From assembly GCF_944391105.1 (NCBI RefSeq), contig NZ_CALXSK010000030.1, positions 1 to 47,412 on the forward strand: a DNA stretch of 47,412 nt, in the 5' to 3' direction. Both the position numbers and the translations under genes were made by a program. The notes under the pieces were generated by a model that was not told the origin of the DNA, did no database searches, and saw nothing but the letters and a program-made list of their open reading frames with translations. Positions 42,501 through 47,412 of the stretch are shown in pieces. The first letter of the stretch is position 1. Every line of letters begins with the position of its first letter. Source of the DNA: an uncultured Victivallis sp. (lineage in GTDB: Bacteria; Verrucomicrobiota; Lentisphaeria; Victivallales; Victivallaceae).

Positions 42501-43513
42501 AAGGCTTCCGGGAAGCGGGGTTGAGCCGCCTCGCCGACGCGGTTCGCGCCTCGGTCTTTCCGGATGCGTCGGGCGGGTTGACGCTGACGCTCACGAACCG
42601 TTCCACACAGTCCCGCCAACTTCGGGTGCAGATCGGCAGCTGGAGACGCGATGTCACGCTTCCTCCGGGAGAAAGTTCGTTTCGCCTGCCGAAAGAATCT
42701 GCCACGGAGTTCGGAAAGATGTATCACTGGAACAAACCGATCCGCCTGACCGCACCGGACGGGGAATCGGTTGAACTGGAGTGGAAAATCACCTTCTTCC
42801 GAGTGCCCTGCACCGCCCGGCCGCTGCCGGAAAATCCGGATGCACCGGAGTGGAACGCCATTCCGGCAATCCCGCTGACCAGTCGCTATGTGCAGTTTTC
42901 CCTGCAGAACATTCCGCACGGCCACCCCGGCGACCTCGAAGCGACCTTCCGCGCCGCATGGGACGAGAAGAACTTTTACGTGATGATCGACGCGAAGGAC
43001 GATAAGTTCCAGTTCTATCCCGAAGCGTTCAAAAACGGCCGTCGCGACGTACTCTACCTGCTCGACGGCTGCGCGGAACTTTACTTCGACACCGGCGCCA
43101 ACGCACTGCTCAAGGATACACGGGGCTATGACCTCGACGATTACCGGTACGACTTCGGCCAGGCCGTCGACGGCGCGGACGGTTCCGGTTCCGTCTGGCG
43201 GCTCCGCGAACCGACGATGCAGCTGATGGGAGCGCTGAACATGCCGTCGAAGGAAGAGGCGATGCGCAACGTCAAATGCACTTTCCGGAAAACGGCGGAA
43301 GGTTACCGCTACACGATGATCTTCCCGCAACGGTATCTGGAACCGTTGAAACTCACCGAAGGAACCCTGGCCGGATTCGCCATCTTTCTGCATGACCGCG
43401 ATGATCCGAAACTGGCTTCGGGAAAGAAGGGGCTTTCGAGTTCGGTGGTTCAGGGGCAGCACTGCGATTATCAGCCGCATCTGTGGCCGATTATGATCCT
43501 GACGCGCCAGTAG
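39506..43513 (+). CDS. Very large secreted glycoside hydrolase with carbohydrate-binding modules
   Basis: A 1335-residue exported protein. The start is ATG 39506, which gives a signal peptide (MVRKLLPVTIAILCHLCSETSA), with AAGAGG upstream. In order it has: an N-terminal beta-rich region; a jelly-roll CBM4/9-like module starting at NPGFEQGLRYWG (about residue 315); a TIM-barrel domain (about 590-950); a beta domain; and a C-terminal CBM9/DOMON-like module (about 1105-1335; DAPEWNAIPAI, FRAAWDEKNFYVMIDAKDD). The candidate acid/base is E703 in FSNETES and the nucleophile E816 in YFTECFN, in the clan GH-A pattern. The family (GH39/30/5-like) is uncertain. It should cut a host or plant glycan outside the cell. 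Confidence 0.85.
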   Translation: MVRKLLPVTIAILCHLCSETSAAPLPDWEPPFEQKAEIVSLKPELHTETFKDGSHDLFRGEFQAGNKQIGIFMRKEADDRTIRIYIDSEHVGSLLFQGHYRGSYGFPFNNTPFTIRIDPAANTISGSRPWKLPDGRSATFQWILKEKNGKIELFWDAGISRKEADQLPDFLLYPQFETTWASECHLKYGIEFDRTPLRKYSAEELEKAPNRTISYRLRSRKTVYAPDTPQQSFVIETPGIDTHVSEMLRTNFNGLYRMRAVKLEFFSDRRATQGSLLIDFGRSAVSRKAACPPTGGIDFYGEDAMHVPNLPGRNRLPNPGFEQGLRYWGSISPPPFNHYTAGDPCRYTISSETPFGKRALRINGTVQPQGSWLRSMPLPLKSGTDYTISYYAKGEKGGEKLYVGVTSGIWGAIYNTHNHYKQNPGATKILTTEWKRYEIRFRSDNSGIGLLIGMPEDGSEALIDNIQLEEGRTAGEFEAPPVEGWLSTAAPDNNLDAGNAIDGRFELTGMPGLTGTITFKLFNYYRETVWKAERSFTLDQEGRETLSLDLDGAVIGKGVFVLQAEYHPAGRPVLTDYFRMSILEPLSGKHSNRDLLGTSINFRHIRAEEFMKQLTRCGFGAYTYGGFDQREPGAWLPIRAGFHCYGAMLDNSSQVFSPEKYKRVWEIIRANKITPEIEKEVESLAYEAVKNNRTSDVWAFSNETESHSPLIKSGQFDEWAKVLTAFARGAKRARPEVKLMPDTGAAGYTQLRGYREIEGYLRSTQGKVKWDAVSIHPYHLLDGTNNWGELDAAVSHLVSTMKRYGYDEKTPIYFTECFNAKNFRCSAWNAGLWADNFRGLRPSYDFGLTEFLQAAWLTRLYIIASKYEQVKHANCWISDDMFLGANLDMMSAPAAVNTLGHLLDKAKFRADLPLPAGMRGYLFDYPDGTAVAAVWCTIQNVESGLVRGPELACRFPELPEFRDLMNNVRTPESAPDGSVKIRLSPAPLFLIGKPESILEGFREAGLSRLADAVRASVFPDASGGLTLTLTNRSTQSRQLRVQIGSWRRDVTLPPGESSFRLPKESATEFGKMYHWNKPIRLTAPDGESVELEWKITFFRVPCTARPLPENPDAPEWNAIPAIPLTSRYVQFSLQNIPHGHPGDLEATFRAAWDEKNFYVMIDAKDDKFQFYPEAFKNGRRDVLYLLDGCAELYFDTGANALLKDTRGYDLDDYRYDFGQAVDGADGSGSVWRLREPTMQLMGALNMPSKEEAMRNVKCTFRKTAEGYRYTMIFPQRYLEPLKLTEGTLAGFAIFLHDRDDPKLASGKKGLSSSVVQGQHCDYQPHLWPIMILTRQ

Positions 43514-43525
43514 CTTTCCCGCTCG

Positions 43526-43568
43526 GAACGGGGCGGAGAACAGACATCGAACTTCTCCAGCCCCGTTC
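43526..43568 (+). terminator. Hairpin after the glycosidase gene
   Basis: GAACGGGGCGGAGAA pairs with TTCTCC.A.GCCCCGTTC (15 bp, one bulge), 13 nt past the stop. The usual T-run is lacking. Confidence 0.55.
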
Positions 43569-43673
43569 TCTCCGGATGCGATCACGGACGCGGAGTGTGA
43601 CGATCCCGCCACAAACTGCCCACCACGTTATCCGGATGCTGCAATCGCTCCCCGCTTGACGCATGATCGACAT

Positions 43674-43708
43674 AAAAAAAGCGCCCCGTCAATATTTCAA
43701 CGGGACGC
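43674..43708 (-). terminator. Terminator of the NifU-like/GGGtGRT operon
   Basis: The minus-strand stem GCGTCCCGT/ACGGGGCGC (one wobble) is followed by TTTTTTT, 22 nt beyond the stop of the GGGtGRT gene. Confidence 0.85.
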
Positions 43709-43729
43709 AGCTTTTTGCAGCGAAAGATC

Positions 43730-44728
43730 TTACTTCGCCTGGGAAACCGCCACCGCGACGGCGACAGAAGCACCGACCATCGGGTTGTTGCCCATGCCGA
43801 TGAGACCCATCATTTCGACGTGCGCCGGAACGCTGGAAGAACCGGCGAACTGCGCGTCGCCATGCATACGGCCCATCGTGTCGGTCATGCCGTAGGAGGC
43901 CGGCCCGGCAGCCATGTTGTCCGGATGCAGCGTACGGCCGGTGCCGCCGCCGGAGGCGACGCTGAAGTATTTGCGGCCGTTCTCGATCGCCCACTTCTTG
44001 TAGGTGCCGGCGACCGGATGCTGGAAGCGGGTCGGATTCGTGGAGTTTCCGGTGATGGAAACATCGACGCCCTCTTTGATCATGATCGCGACGCCTTCGG
44101 AAACGTCGTCGGCGCCGTAGCACTTGACCGCCGCCTTCGGGCCGTTGGAGAACGCTTTCTCCTCCACAACCTTCAGCTCGCCGGTGAAGTAGTCATACTC
44201 GGTCTCAACGTAGGTGAAACCGTTGATGCGGCTGATGATGTAGGCGGCATCCTTGCCGAGGCCGTTCAGGATGACGCGGAGCGGCTCCTTGCGGACCTTG
44301 TTGGCGGTTTTGGCGATGCCGATCGCGCCCTCGGCCGCAGCGAACGACTCGTGACCGGCGAGGAAGCAGAAGCACTTGGTCTCTTCGCGCAGCAGCATCG
44401 CGGCGAGGTTGCCGTGGCCGATGCCGACCTGGCGGGAATCCGCGACGGAGCCGGGGATGCAGAATGCCTGAAGTCCGATTCCGATGTTCTCGGCGGCTTC
44501 AGCCGCATCTTTGGATCCCTTCTTGATGGCGATGGCGGCGCCGAGGGTGTAGGCCCAGACGGCGTTTTCAAACGCGATCGGCTGGACGCCGCGGACGATT
44601 TTGTCGACATCGACGCCCTTGGAGAGGCAGAGGTCGCGGGCGGCTTCGAGAGATTCGAGGCCGTACTCTTTCAGCGCTTTCTCGATTTTCCCGATCCGGC
44701 GCTCGTATCCTTCAAATTTCACGCTCAT
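43730..44728 (-). CDS. GGGtGRT protein
   Basis: A 332-residue protein carrying the name-giving motif GGGTGRTLHPDN near residue 265, preceded by GNSTNPTRFQHPVAGTYKKWA. It also has FCFLAGHESFAAAEGAIGIAKTANKVRKEPLRVILNGLGKDAAYI. I start it at ATG 44728 (AAGGAG 9 nt upstream); ATG 44734 is possible but too close to that site. The family is known mainly from anaerobes beside a NifU-like scaffold gene, as here (13 nt apart), and its reaction is undetermined. An iron-sulfur-related role is an inference from the pairing. Confidence 0.93.
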   Translation of the reverse strand: MSVKFEGYERRIGKIEKALKEYGLESLEAARDLCLSKGVDVDKIVRGVQPIAFENAVWAYTLGAAIAIKKGSKDAAEAAENIGIGLQAFCIPGSVADSRQVGIGHGNLAAMLLREETKCFCFLAGHESFAAAEGAIGIAKTANKVRKEPLRVILNGLGKDAAYIISRINGFTYVETEYDYFTGELKVVEEKAFSNGPKAAVKCYGADDVSEGVAIMIKEGVDVSITGNSTNPTRFQHPVAGTYKKWAIENGRKYFSVASGGGTGRTLHPDNMAAGPASYGMTDTMGRMHGDAQFAGSSSVPAHVEMMGLIGMGNNPMVGASVAVAVAVSQAK

Positions 44729-44741
44729 TGTCATGAACTCC

Positions 44742-45446
44742 TTATTCTTTGCGCGGGTCGATTTTCTTGACGGCCTCGTCGAAACGGCCGTAGCTCTTGA
44801 CATTGGACTTGAATGCCTCGGCGGGTTCGACGCCCTTGCGGATGGCTTCCATCATTTTGCCGAGGTGGACGAACTTGTAGCCGATGATCTCGCTGTTTTC
44901 ATCGAGTCCGAGTTCGAGGACATAGCCTTCGGCCATTTCGAGGTAACGCGGTCCCTTTTCGAGGGTGGAGAACATGGTACCGACCTGGGAGCGGAGTCCT
45001 TTGCCGAGGTCTTCAAGGCCGGCGCCGATGGGCAGACCGCCCTCGCTGAAGGCGGTCTGAGTGCGGCCGTAGACGATCTGCTTGAAGAGTTCGCGCATGG
45101 CGACGTTAATGGCGTCGCAGACGAGGTCGGAATTCAGAGCCTCAAGAATGGTCTTGCCGGGGAGGATTTCCGACGCCATGGCGGCGGAGTGGGTCATGCC
45201 GGAGCAGCCGAGAGTTTCGACGAGAGCTTCCTGAATGACGCCGTCCTTGACATTGAGCGTAAGTTTGCAGGCGCCCTGCTGGGGGGCGCACCAGCCCACG
45301 CCGTGGGTCAGGCCGGAAATATCGGTGATCTGCTTGGATTTGACCCACTTCCCTTCTTCGGGAATCGGGGCCGGGCCGTGTTTGACGCCTTTGGCGACGC
45401 GGCACATCTGCTCGACTTCGTGCGAGCACTGATACGGACAACTCAT
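44742..45446 (-). CDS. NifU-like iron-sulfur cluster scaffold protein (GGGtGRT-associated)
   Basis: A 234-residue protein of the NifU/IscU-like fold. Its cysteines are in CPYQCSHEVEQMC at the N-terminus, GWCAPQQGACKLTLNVKDG, and LVETLGCSGMTHSAAMASEILPGKT. The central part is the IscU-type domain, while the C-terminal half is specific to the subgroup next to GGGtGRT genes. RBS AAGGAG lies 7 nt upstream of ATG 45446. It is the first gene of a two-gene operon. It presumably assembles or stores an iron-sulfur cluster for its partner. Confidence 0.92.
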   Translation of the reverse strand: MSCPYQCSHEVEQMCRVAKGVKHGPAPIPEEGKWVKSKQITDISGLTHGVGWCAPQQGACKLTLNVKDGVIQEALVETLGCSGMTHSAAMASEILPGKTILEALNSDLVCDAINVAMRELFKQIVYGRTQTAFSEGGLPIGAGLEDLGKGLRSQVGTMFSTLEKGPRYLEMAEGYVLELGLDENSEIIGYKFVHLGKMMEAIRKGVEPAEAFKSNVKSYGRFDEAVKKIDPRKE

Positions 45447-45494
45447 GTTGGTTCTCCTTGCGAAGTTACTGTTTTAGAAACGGGAAATTGGAAT

Positions 45495-45522
45495 AATATA
45501 CACCGGATTTGTTTTTTTTCAC
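45495..45522 (-). promoter_or_regulatory. NifU-like/GGGtGRT operon promoter (GTGAAA-N16-TATATT)
   Basis: Minus-strand -10 TATATT at 45495-45500 with a weak -35 GTGAAA at 45517-45522. Confidence 0.5.
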
Positions 45523-45646
45523 CCCCGGAGGTTGGAATTTTTCTTTTTTTTCGATTCAGGAGGCGAAACATGACGGATGGGCCGGCCTCCTCCGGCAGTC
45601 TGAGTTCAAAAATCAGGAAAAAAAGGGATTTTTTTTCAATTTTGAT

Positions 45647-45674
45647 TTGCGTTTTCGGAGAAGCGGGTTATTTT
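45647..45674 (+). promoter_or_regulatory. tRNA-Asn promoter (TTGCGT-N16-TATTTT)
   Basis: -35 at 45647-45652 and -10 at 45669-45674, placing the transcript start about 10 nt before the tRNA. Confidence 0.55.
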
Positions 45675-45691
45675 ATGAAACATTGAAACGC

Positions 45692-45766
45692 TCCGGCATA
45701 GCTCAGCGGTAGAGTAGGTGGCTGTTAACCACTTGGTCGCTGGTTCGAATCCAGCTGCCGGAGCCA
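45692..45766 (+). tRNA. tRNA-Asn (GTT)
   Basis: A cloverleaf can be folded by eye: acceptor TCCGGCA/TGCCGGA with discriminator G and encoded CCA (45764-45766), D-arm AGCTCAGCGGTAGAG, anticodon loop CTGTTAA with anticodon GTT at 45724-45726, and T-arm CTGGTTCGAATCCAG. A run of seven T follows, which may serve as part of the terminator. Confidence 0.97.
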
Positions 45767-45799
45767 TTTTTTTACCACTTCTCCGTTTTGAGCCATAAA

Positions 45800-46015
45800 T
45801 CATAGCTCTTTCTGAGGTTGAATTGAGGGTAGCTGAAATATCTTCAATTTGAGATAAAATAGGTCTCGAAAGCCATATGCCAGGCGAATGAGCCATCGAA
45901 TCTTGTTGTTGAATCCTTCGGTTATGTTGAAATCCACGGACTTTCTGTTTTTTTGAAGCAATGTGATCGACATTTTGCCTCCCGGGTTTGCGCGTGATGA
46001 GACAAAACGATAAGG
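45800..46015 (-). pseudogene. 3' remnant of an ISL3-type transposase
   Basis: A 71-codon minus-strand frame bounded by stops, without a start. Its translation contains ITEGFNNKIRWLIRLAYGFRD and LKLKIFQLP, which match the C-terminal part of ISL3-like DDE transposases (the EGFNNKI...YGFRD...LK pattern). Everything upstream of this segment, including the catalytic D and E region, is missing or decayed. The frame begins 34 bp downstream of tRNA-Asn, marking this flank as a landing site for mobile DNA. Family assignment is from memory of the motif. Confidence 0.7.
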
Positions 46016-46203
46016 CTAAGGTCGATCTTTTTCCATGCTATTCAGATTTTCAAAGCCGGTTTTGAAGCAAATCACGGCTCAAACCGGGGAAGAACCCTTT
46101 TCCAGTCAAAGTCACTGAGGGGAAAAAACGGCGGAAAGCGCGGTAACGTTCCGACATCTCCGCAGCAGGAGAAAGCCGAAAACAGGGGGATGAGAAATTT
46201 TCG

Positions 46204-46550
46204 AGTGGTACTCAGTGGTACCTCAAAGGGCGTTTCCGGGCGTAAAATTGGTACCCGGGAGAAAAACAGAAGGGTATCTAAATCCGGGCGTAAAAACGAC
46301 CTCTCCCGCCTGAAGCAAACTTCCGGTAGCATTCGTAACTAACTTCAAACGGTACCGATGAATATATTTCAATGGTACTTGATGGTACTTTGCCCGGATG
46401 AGAATACTGAATGTGTTGTGAATTTCAGGAAGCAACAGGTGGATATCAAGTTTTTGTGCAATGAAACTCTGTTCCATATAATTCCAAATGATTTCCAATG
46501 GTACTCGGTGGTACTTCCGGATGCCTTTCCGGGCGTGGCTGTGGTACCTC
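46204..46550. repeat. Cluster of GGTAC repeats with 10 bp pairs
   Basis: GGTAC occurs nine times in about 340 bp (46207, 46217, 46250, 46351, 46374, 46384, 46500, 46510, 46543). Three pairs are exactly 10 bp apart, each in a TGGTACTxxxTGGTAC context. TCCGGGCGT also recurs three times (46235, 46283, 46528). No convincing gene covers this stretch. Confidence 0.75.
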
Positions 46551-46608
46551 GGTAGAGAACGGGCATATTTCGTAAAATTCTTCAGGGAACCTGAAACTAT
46601 TTGCGATC

Positions 46609-47253
46609 CTAATGTTCCAGTCCAATGTTTAAGCAAGGCTTTTCGTTGCTTACTGCATACGCTTTCATGAAGTCACGTTTGACGGGATGTTCCTCTAGCA
46701 CAAAGTCGAAAATAATTTCAGGCATAACCTCTTTCAATTTATCAAATCTTACATTATCGGGCTGTTCGCCTGGTTGTTTGCGGCTAAGCAAGGCTGTAAG
46801 TTTTCTCGTAACCAGATTAGCCCCTTTTTGAGAGGAAAACATTCTATCTATTCGCTTTCTTACATCTCGGGATTTTCCTATATACAAAATATCATTAGGG
46901 TAACTTTCTATTTTCATTTTATCAGCTATATTGCCTTTGAGCCCATATGCGACAGTAACAATTGCAGTGCGCAAAGAAAAATTATATGGTTTATTGAGAT
47001 TCCAGCGAATACGAAAAAGACCACCTATGCCTTCAAATTTTTTTTCATCTTTACTCTTAGGAGGATTTTTCTTTAATTTCTCTTTTTCAAGGTTGCGCAA
47101 AAACTGCATAAATTCTCTATAACTGAGATTAGTTACTCCATTGGTACTGTCATTCTGCTTTGGCCAACTCCATGAAGAAAGATCCTCCAGAATAAGATCA
47201 GATTTCAAGAACTCCATGATTGCAGGGGGATTTTCAATATGTACTTTTGCCAT
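46609..47253 (-). CDS. GIY-YIG domain protein
   Basis: A 214-residue protein with a GIY-YIG-type nuclease signature in its second half: VTVAYGLKG..., then DILYIGKSRDVRKRIDRMF (the second half YIG with following Arg). The N-terminal ~100 residues are Lys-rich and unassigned. GIY-YIG domains cut DNA in mobile endonucleases, restriction enzymes and repair proteins; a catalytic glutamate cannot be placed with confidence. AT-rich codon use differs sharply from the rest of the window, and it lies beyond a transposase relic at a tRNA, so it was probably acquired. RBS GAGGAAG; promoter TTGCAA-N17-TATACT. Confidence 0.8.
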   Translation of the reverse strand: MAKVHIENPPAIMEFLKSDLILEDLSSWSWPKQNDSTNGVTNLSYREFMQFLRNLEKEKLKKNPPKSKDEKKFEGIGGLFRIRWNLNKPYNFSLRTAIVTVAYGLKGNIADKMKIESYPNDILYIGKSRDVRKRIDRMFSSQKGANLVTRKLTALLSRKQPGEQPDNVRFDKLKEVMPEIIFDFVLEEHPVKRDFMKAYAVSNEKPCLNIGLEH

Positions 47254-47289
47254 GATTTACTTCCTCTTCTGGTAAAGTTTTATGAGATA

Positions 47290-47318
47290 AGTATACCATG
47301 AGATTTTGTTTTTTGCAA
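47290..47318 (-). promoter_or_regulatory. GIY-YIG gene promoter (TTGCAA-N17-TATACT)
   Basis: Minus-strand -35 TTGCAA at 47313-47318 and -10 TATACT at 47290-47295, 17 bp apart. Confidence 0.65.
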
Positions 47319-47412
47319 TCAAGAAGAGCAAAAAATTATTGATATTCTTAGGCTAAGCAGCCCTCGCGTGTGTGATGGAAACCGAAACTGAAATAACTCA
47401 AAATCCTCTTGA

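Noticed and set aside
40964..43612. 882-codon minus-strand ORF opposite the glycosidase gene
   Set aside because: It is an antisense shadow caused by GC-rich codon use. The plus strand has a signal peptide, domains and a ribosome-binding site.
45636..45896. Minus-strand ORF of 86 codons containing APAAGFEPATKWLTATYSTAELC
   Set aside because: This is the reverse complement of tRNA-Asn, a well-known source of spurious protein predictions.
46223..46636. 137-codon minus-strand ORF in the GGTAC repeat cluster
   Set aside because: Its repeated KYHRVPL/KYHQVPL wording comes from the DNA repeats. It has no domain and poor start context.
45740..47412. Attachment-site repeat of the tRNA-Asn 3' end
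   Set aside because: I found no second copy of the tRNA 3' sequence in the remaining 1.6 kb; a copy could lie off the window.
1..47412. CRISPR array
   Set aside because: No regularly spaced 24-40 bp direct repeats were seen. The only clustered repeats are the short GGTAC motifs and the 18 bp HdeD repeat.

Overview
The window looks like part of the chromosome of an anaerobic, GC-rich, gut-type bacterium of the Lentisphaerae/Victivallis kind. Three things point there: a type II pseudopilin-like protein with the [16 protein letters not shown] signature beside a GntR regulator and a very large secreted glycosidase; oxygen-sensitive enzymes (a glycyl radical enzyme with its activase, an iron alcohol dehydrogenase, and a GGGtGRT/NifU-like pair); and Gfo/Idh/MocA sugar dehydrogenases. 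The assignment is an inference from gene content. No rRNA is present to confirm it.

Layout. 1-2.4 kb: the terminator of an off-window gene, a Gfo/Idh/MocA dehydrogenase (-), and a secreted protein built of two repeats (+). 2.4-4.0 kb: a stand-alone trpB overlapping a DUF1805 gene (-), with a palindrome over the promoter -10. 4.0-10.8 kb: a minus-strand run of MacA-like adaptor, MacB-like ATPase and permease, SNF2 helicase and SWIM protein. 11-12.4 kb: a small membrane ORF and a SAM methyltransferase (+). 12.4-18 kb: an ABC exporter with HlyD-like partner, dGTPase, an unknown protein and ArfB (-). 18.1-21.7 kb: a glucuronokinase-like GHMP kinase, GalU and a DEAD-box helicase (-). 21.8-26.1 kb: HAD phosphatase and MATE transporter (+), AraC regulator (-), second Gfo/Idh/MocA protein (+). 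26.2-27.7 kb: two HdeD-like membrane proteins (-).

27.8-32.7 kb holds the most unusual unit: an IclR regulator, a possible 34-residue peptide, a compact glycyl radical enzyme interrupted by an in-frame TGA, an iron-dependent alcohol dehydrogenase and a glycyl-radical activase, all on the plus strand and closely spaced. It resembles a diol/glycerol dehydratase pathway, but the substrate is unknown. Next come a DUF362/ferredoxin protein, an AT-rich stretch with possible gene debris, a flavin reductase-like protein and a lipoprotein serine hydrolase (all -).

36.7-43.5 kb is a GntR regulator / pseudopilin / 1335-residue glycosidase cluster. A roughly 300 bp GC-rich block of nested hairpins sits inside the pseudopilin reading frame. 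43.7-45.4 kb encodes the NifU-like/GGGtGRT operon (-), followed by tRNA-Asn (+). Beyond the tRNA the composition changes: an ISL3-type transposase remnant, a cluster of GGTAC repeats and a GIY-YIG protein suggest an acquired segment.

Many intergenic regions carry readable sigma70-like promoters. Their -35 box is often TTGCAA or a close variant, usually 16-17 bp from a TATATT-like -10.
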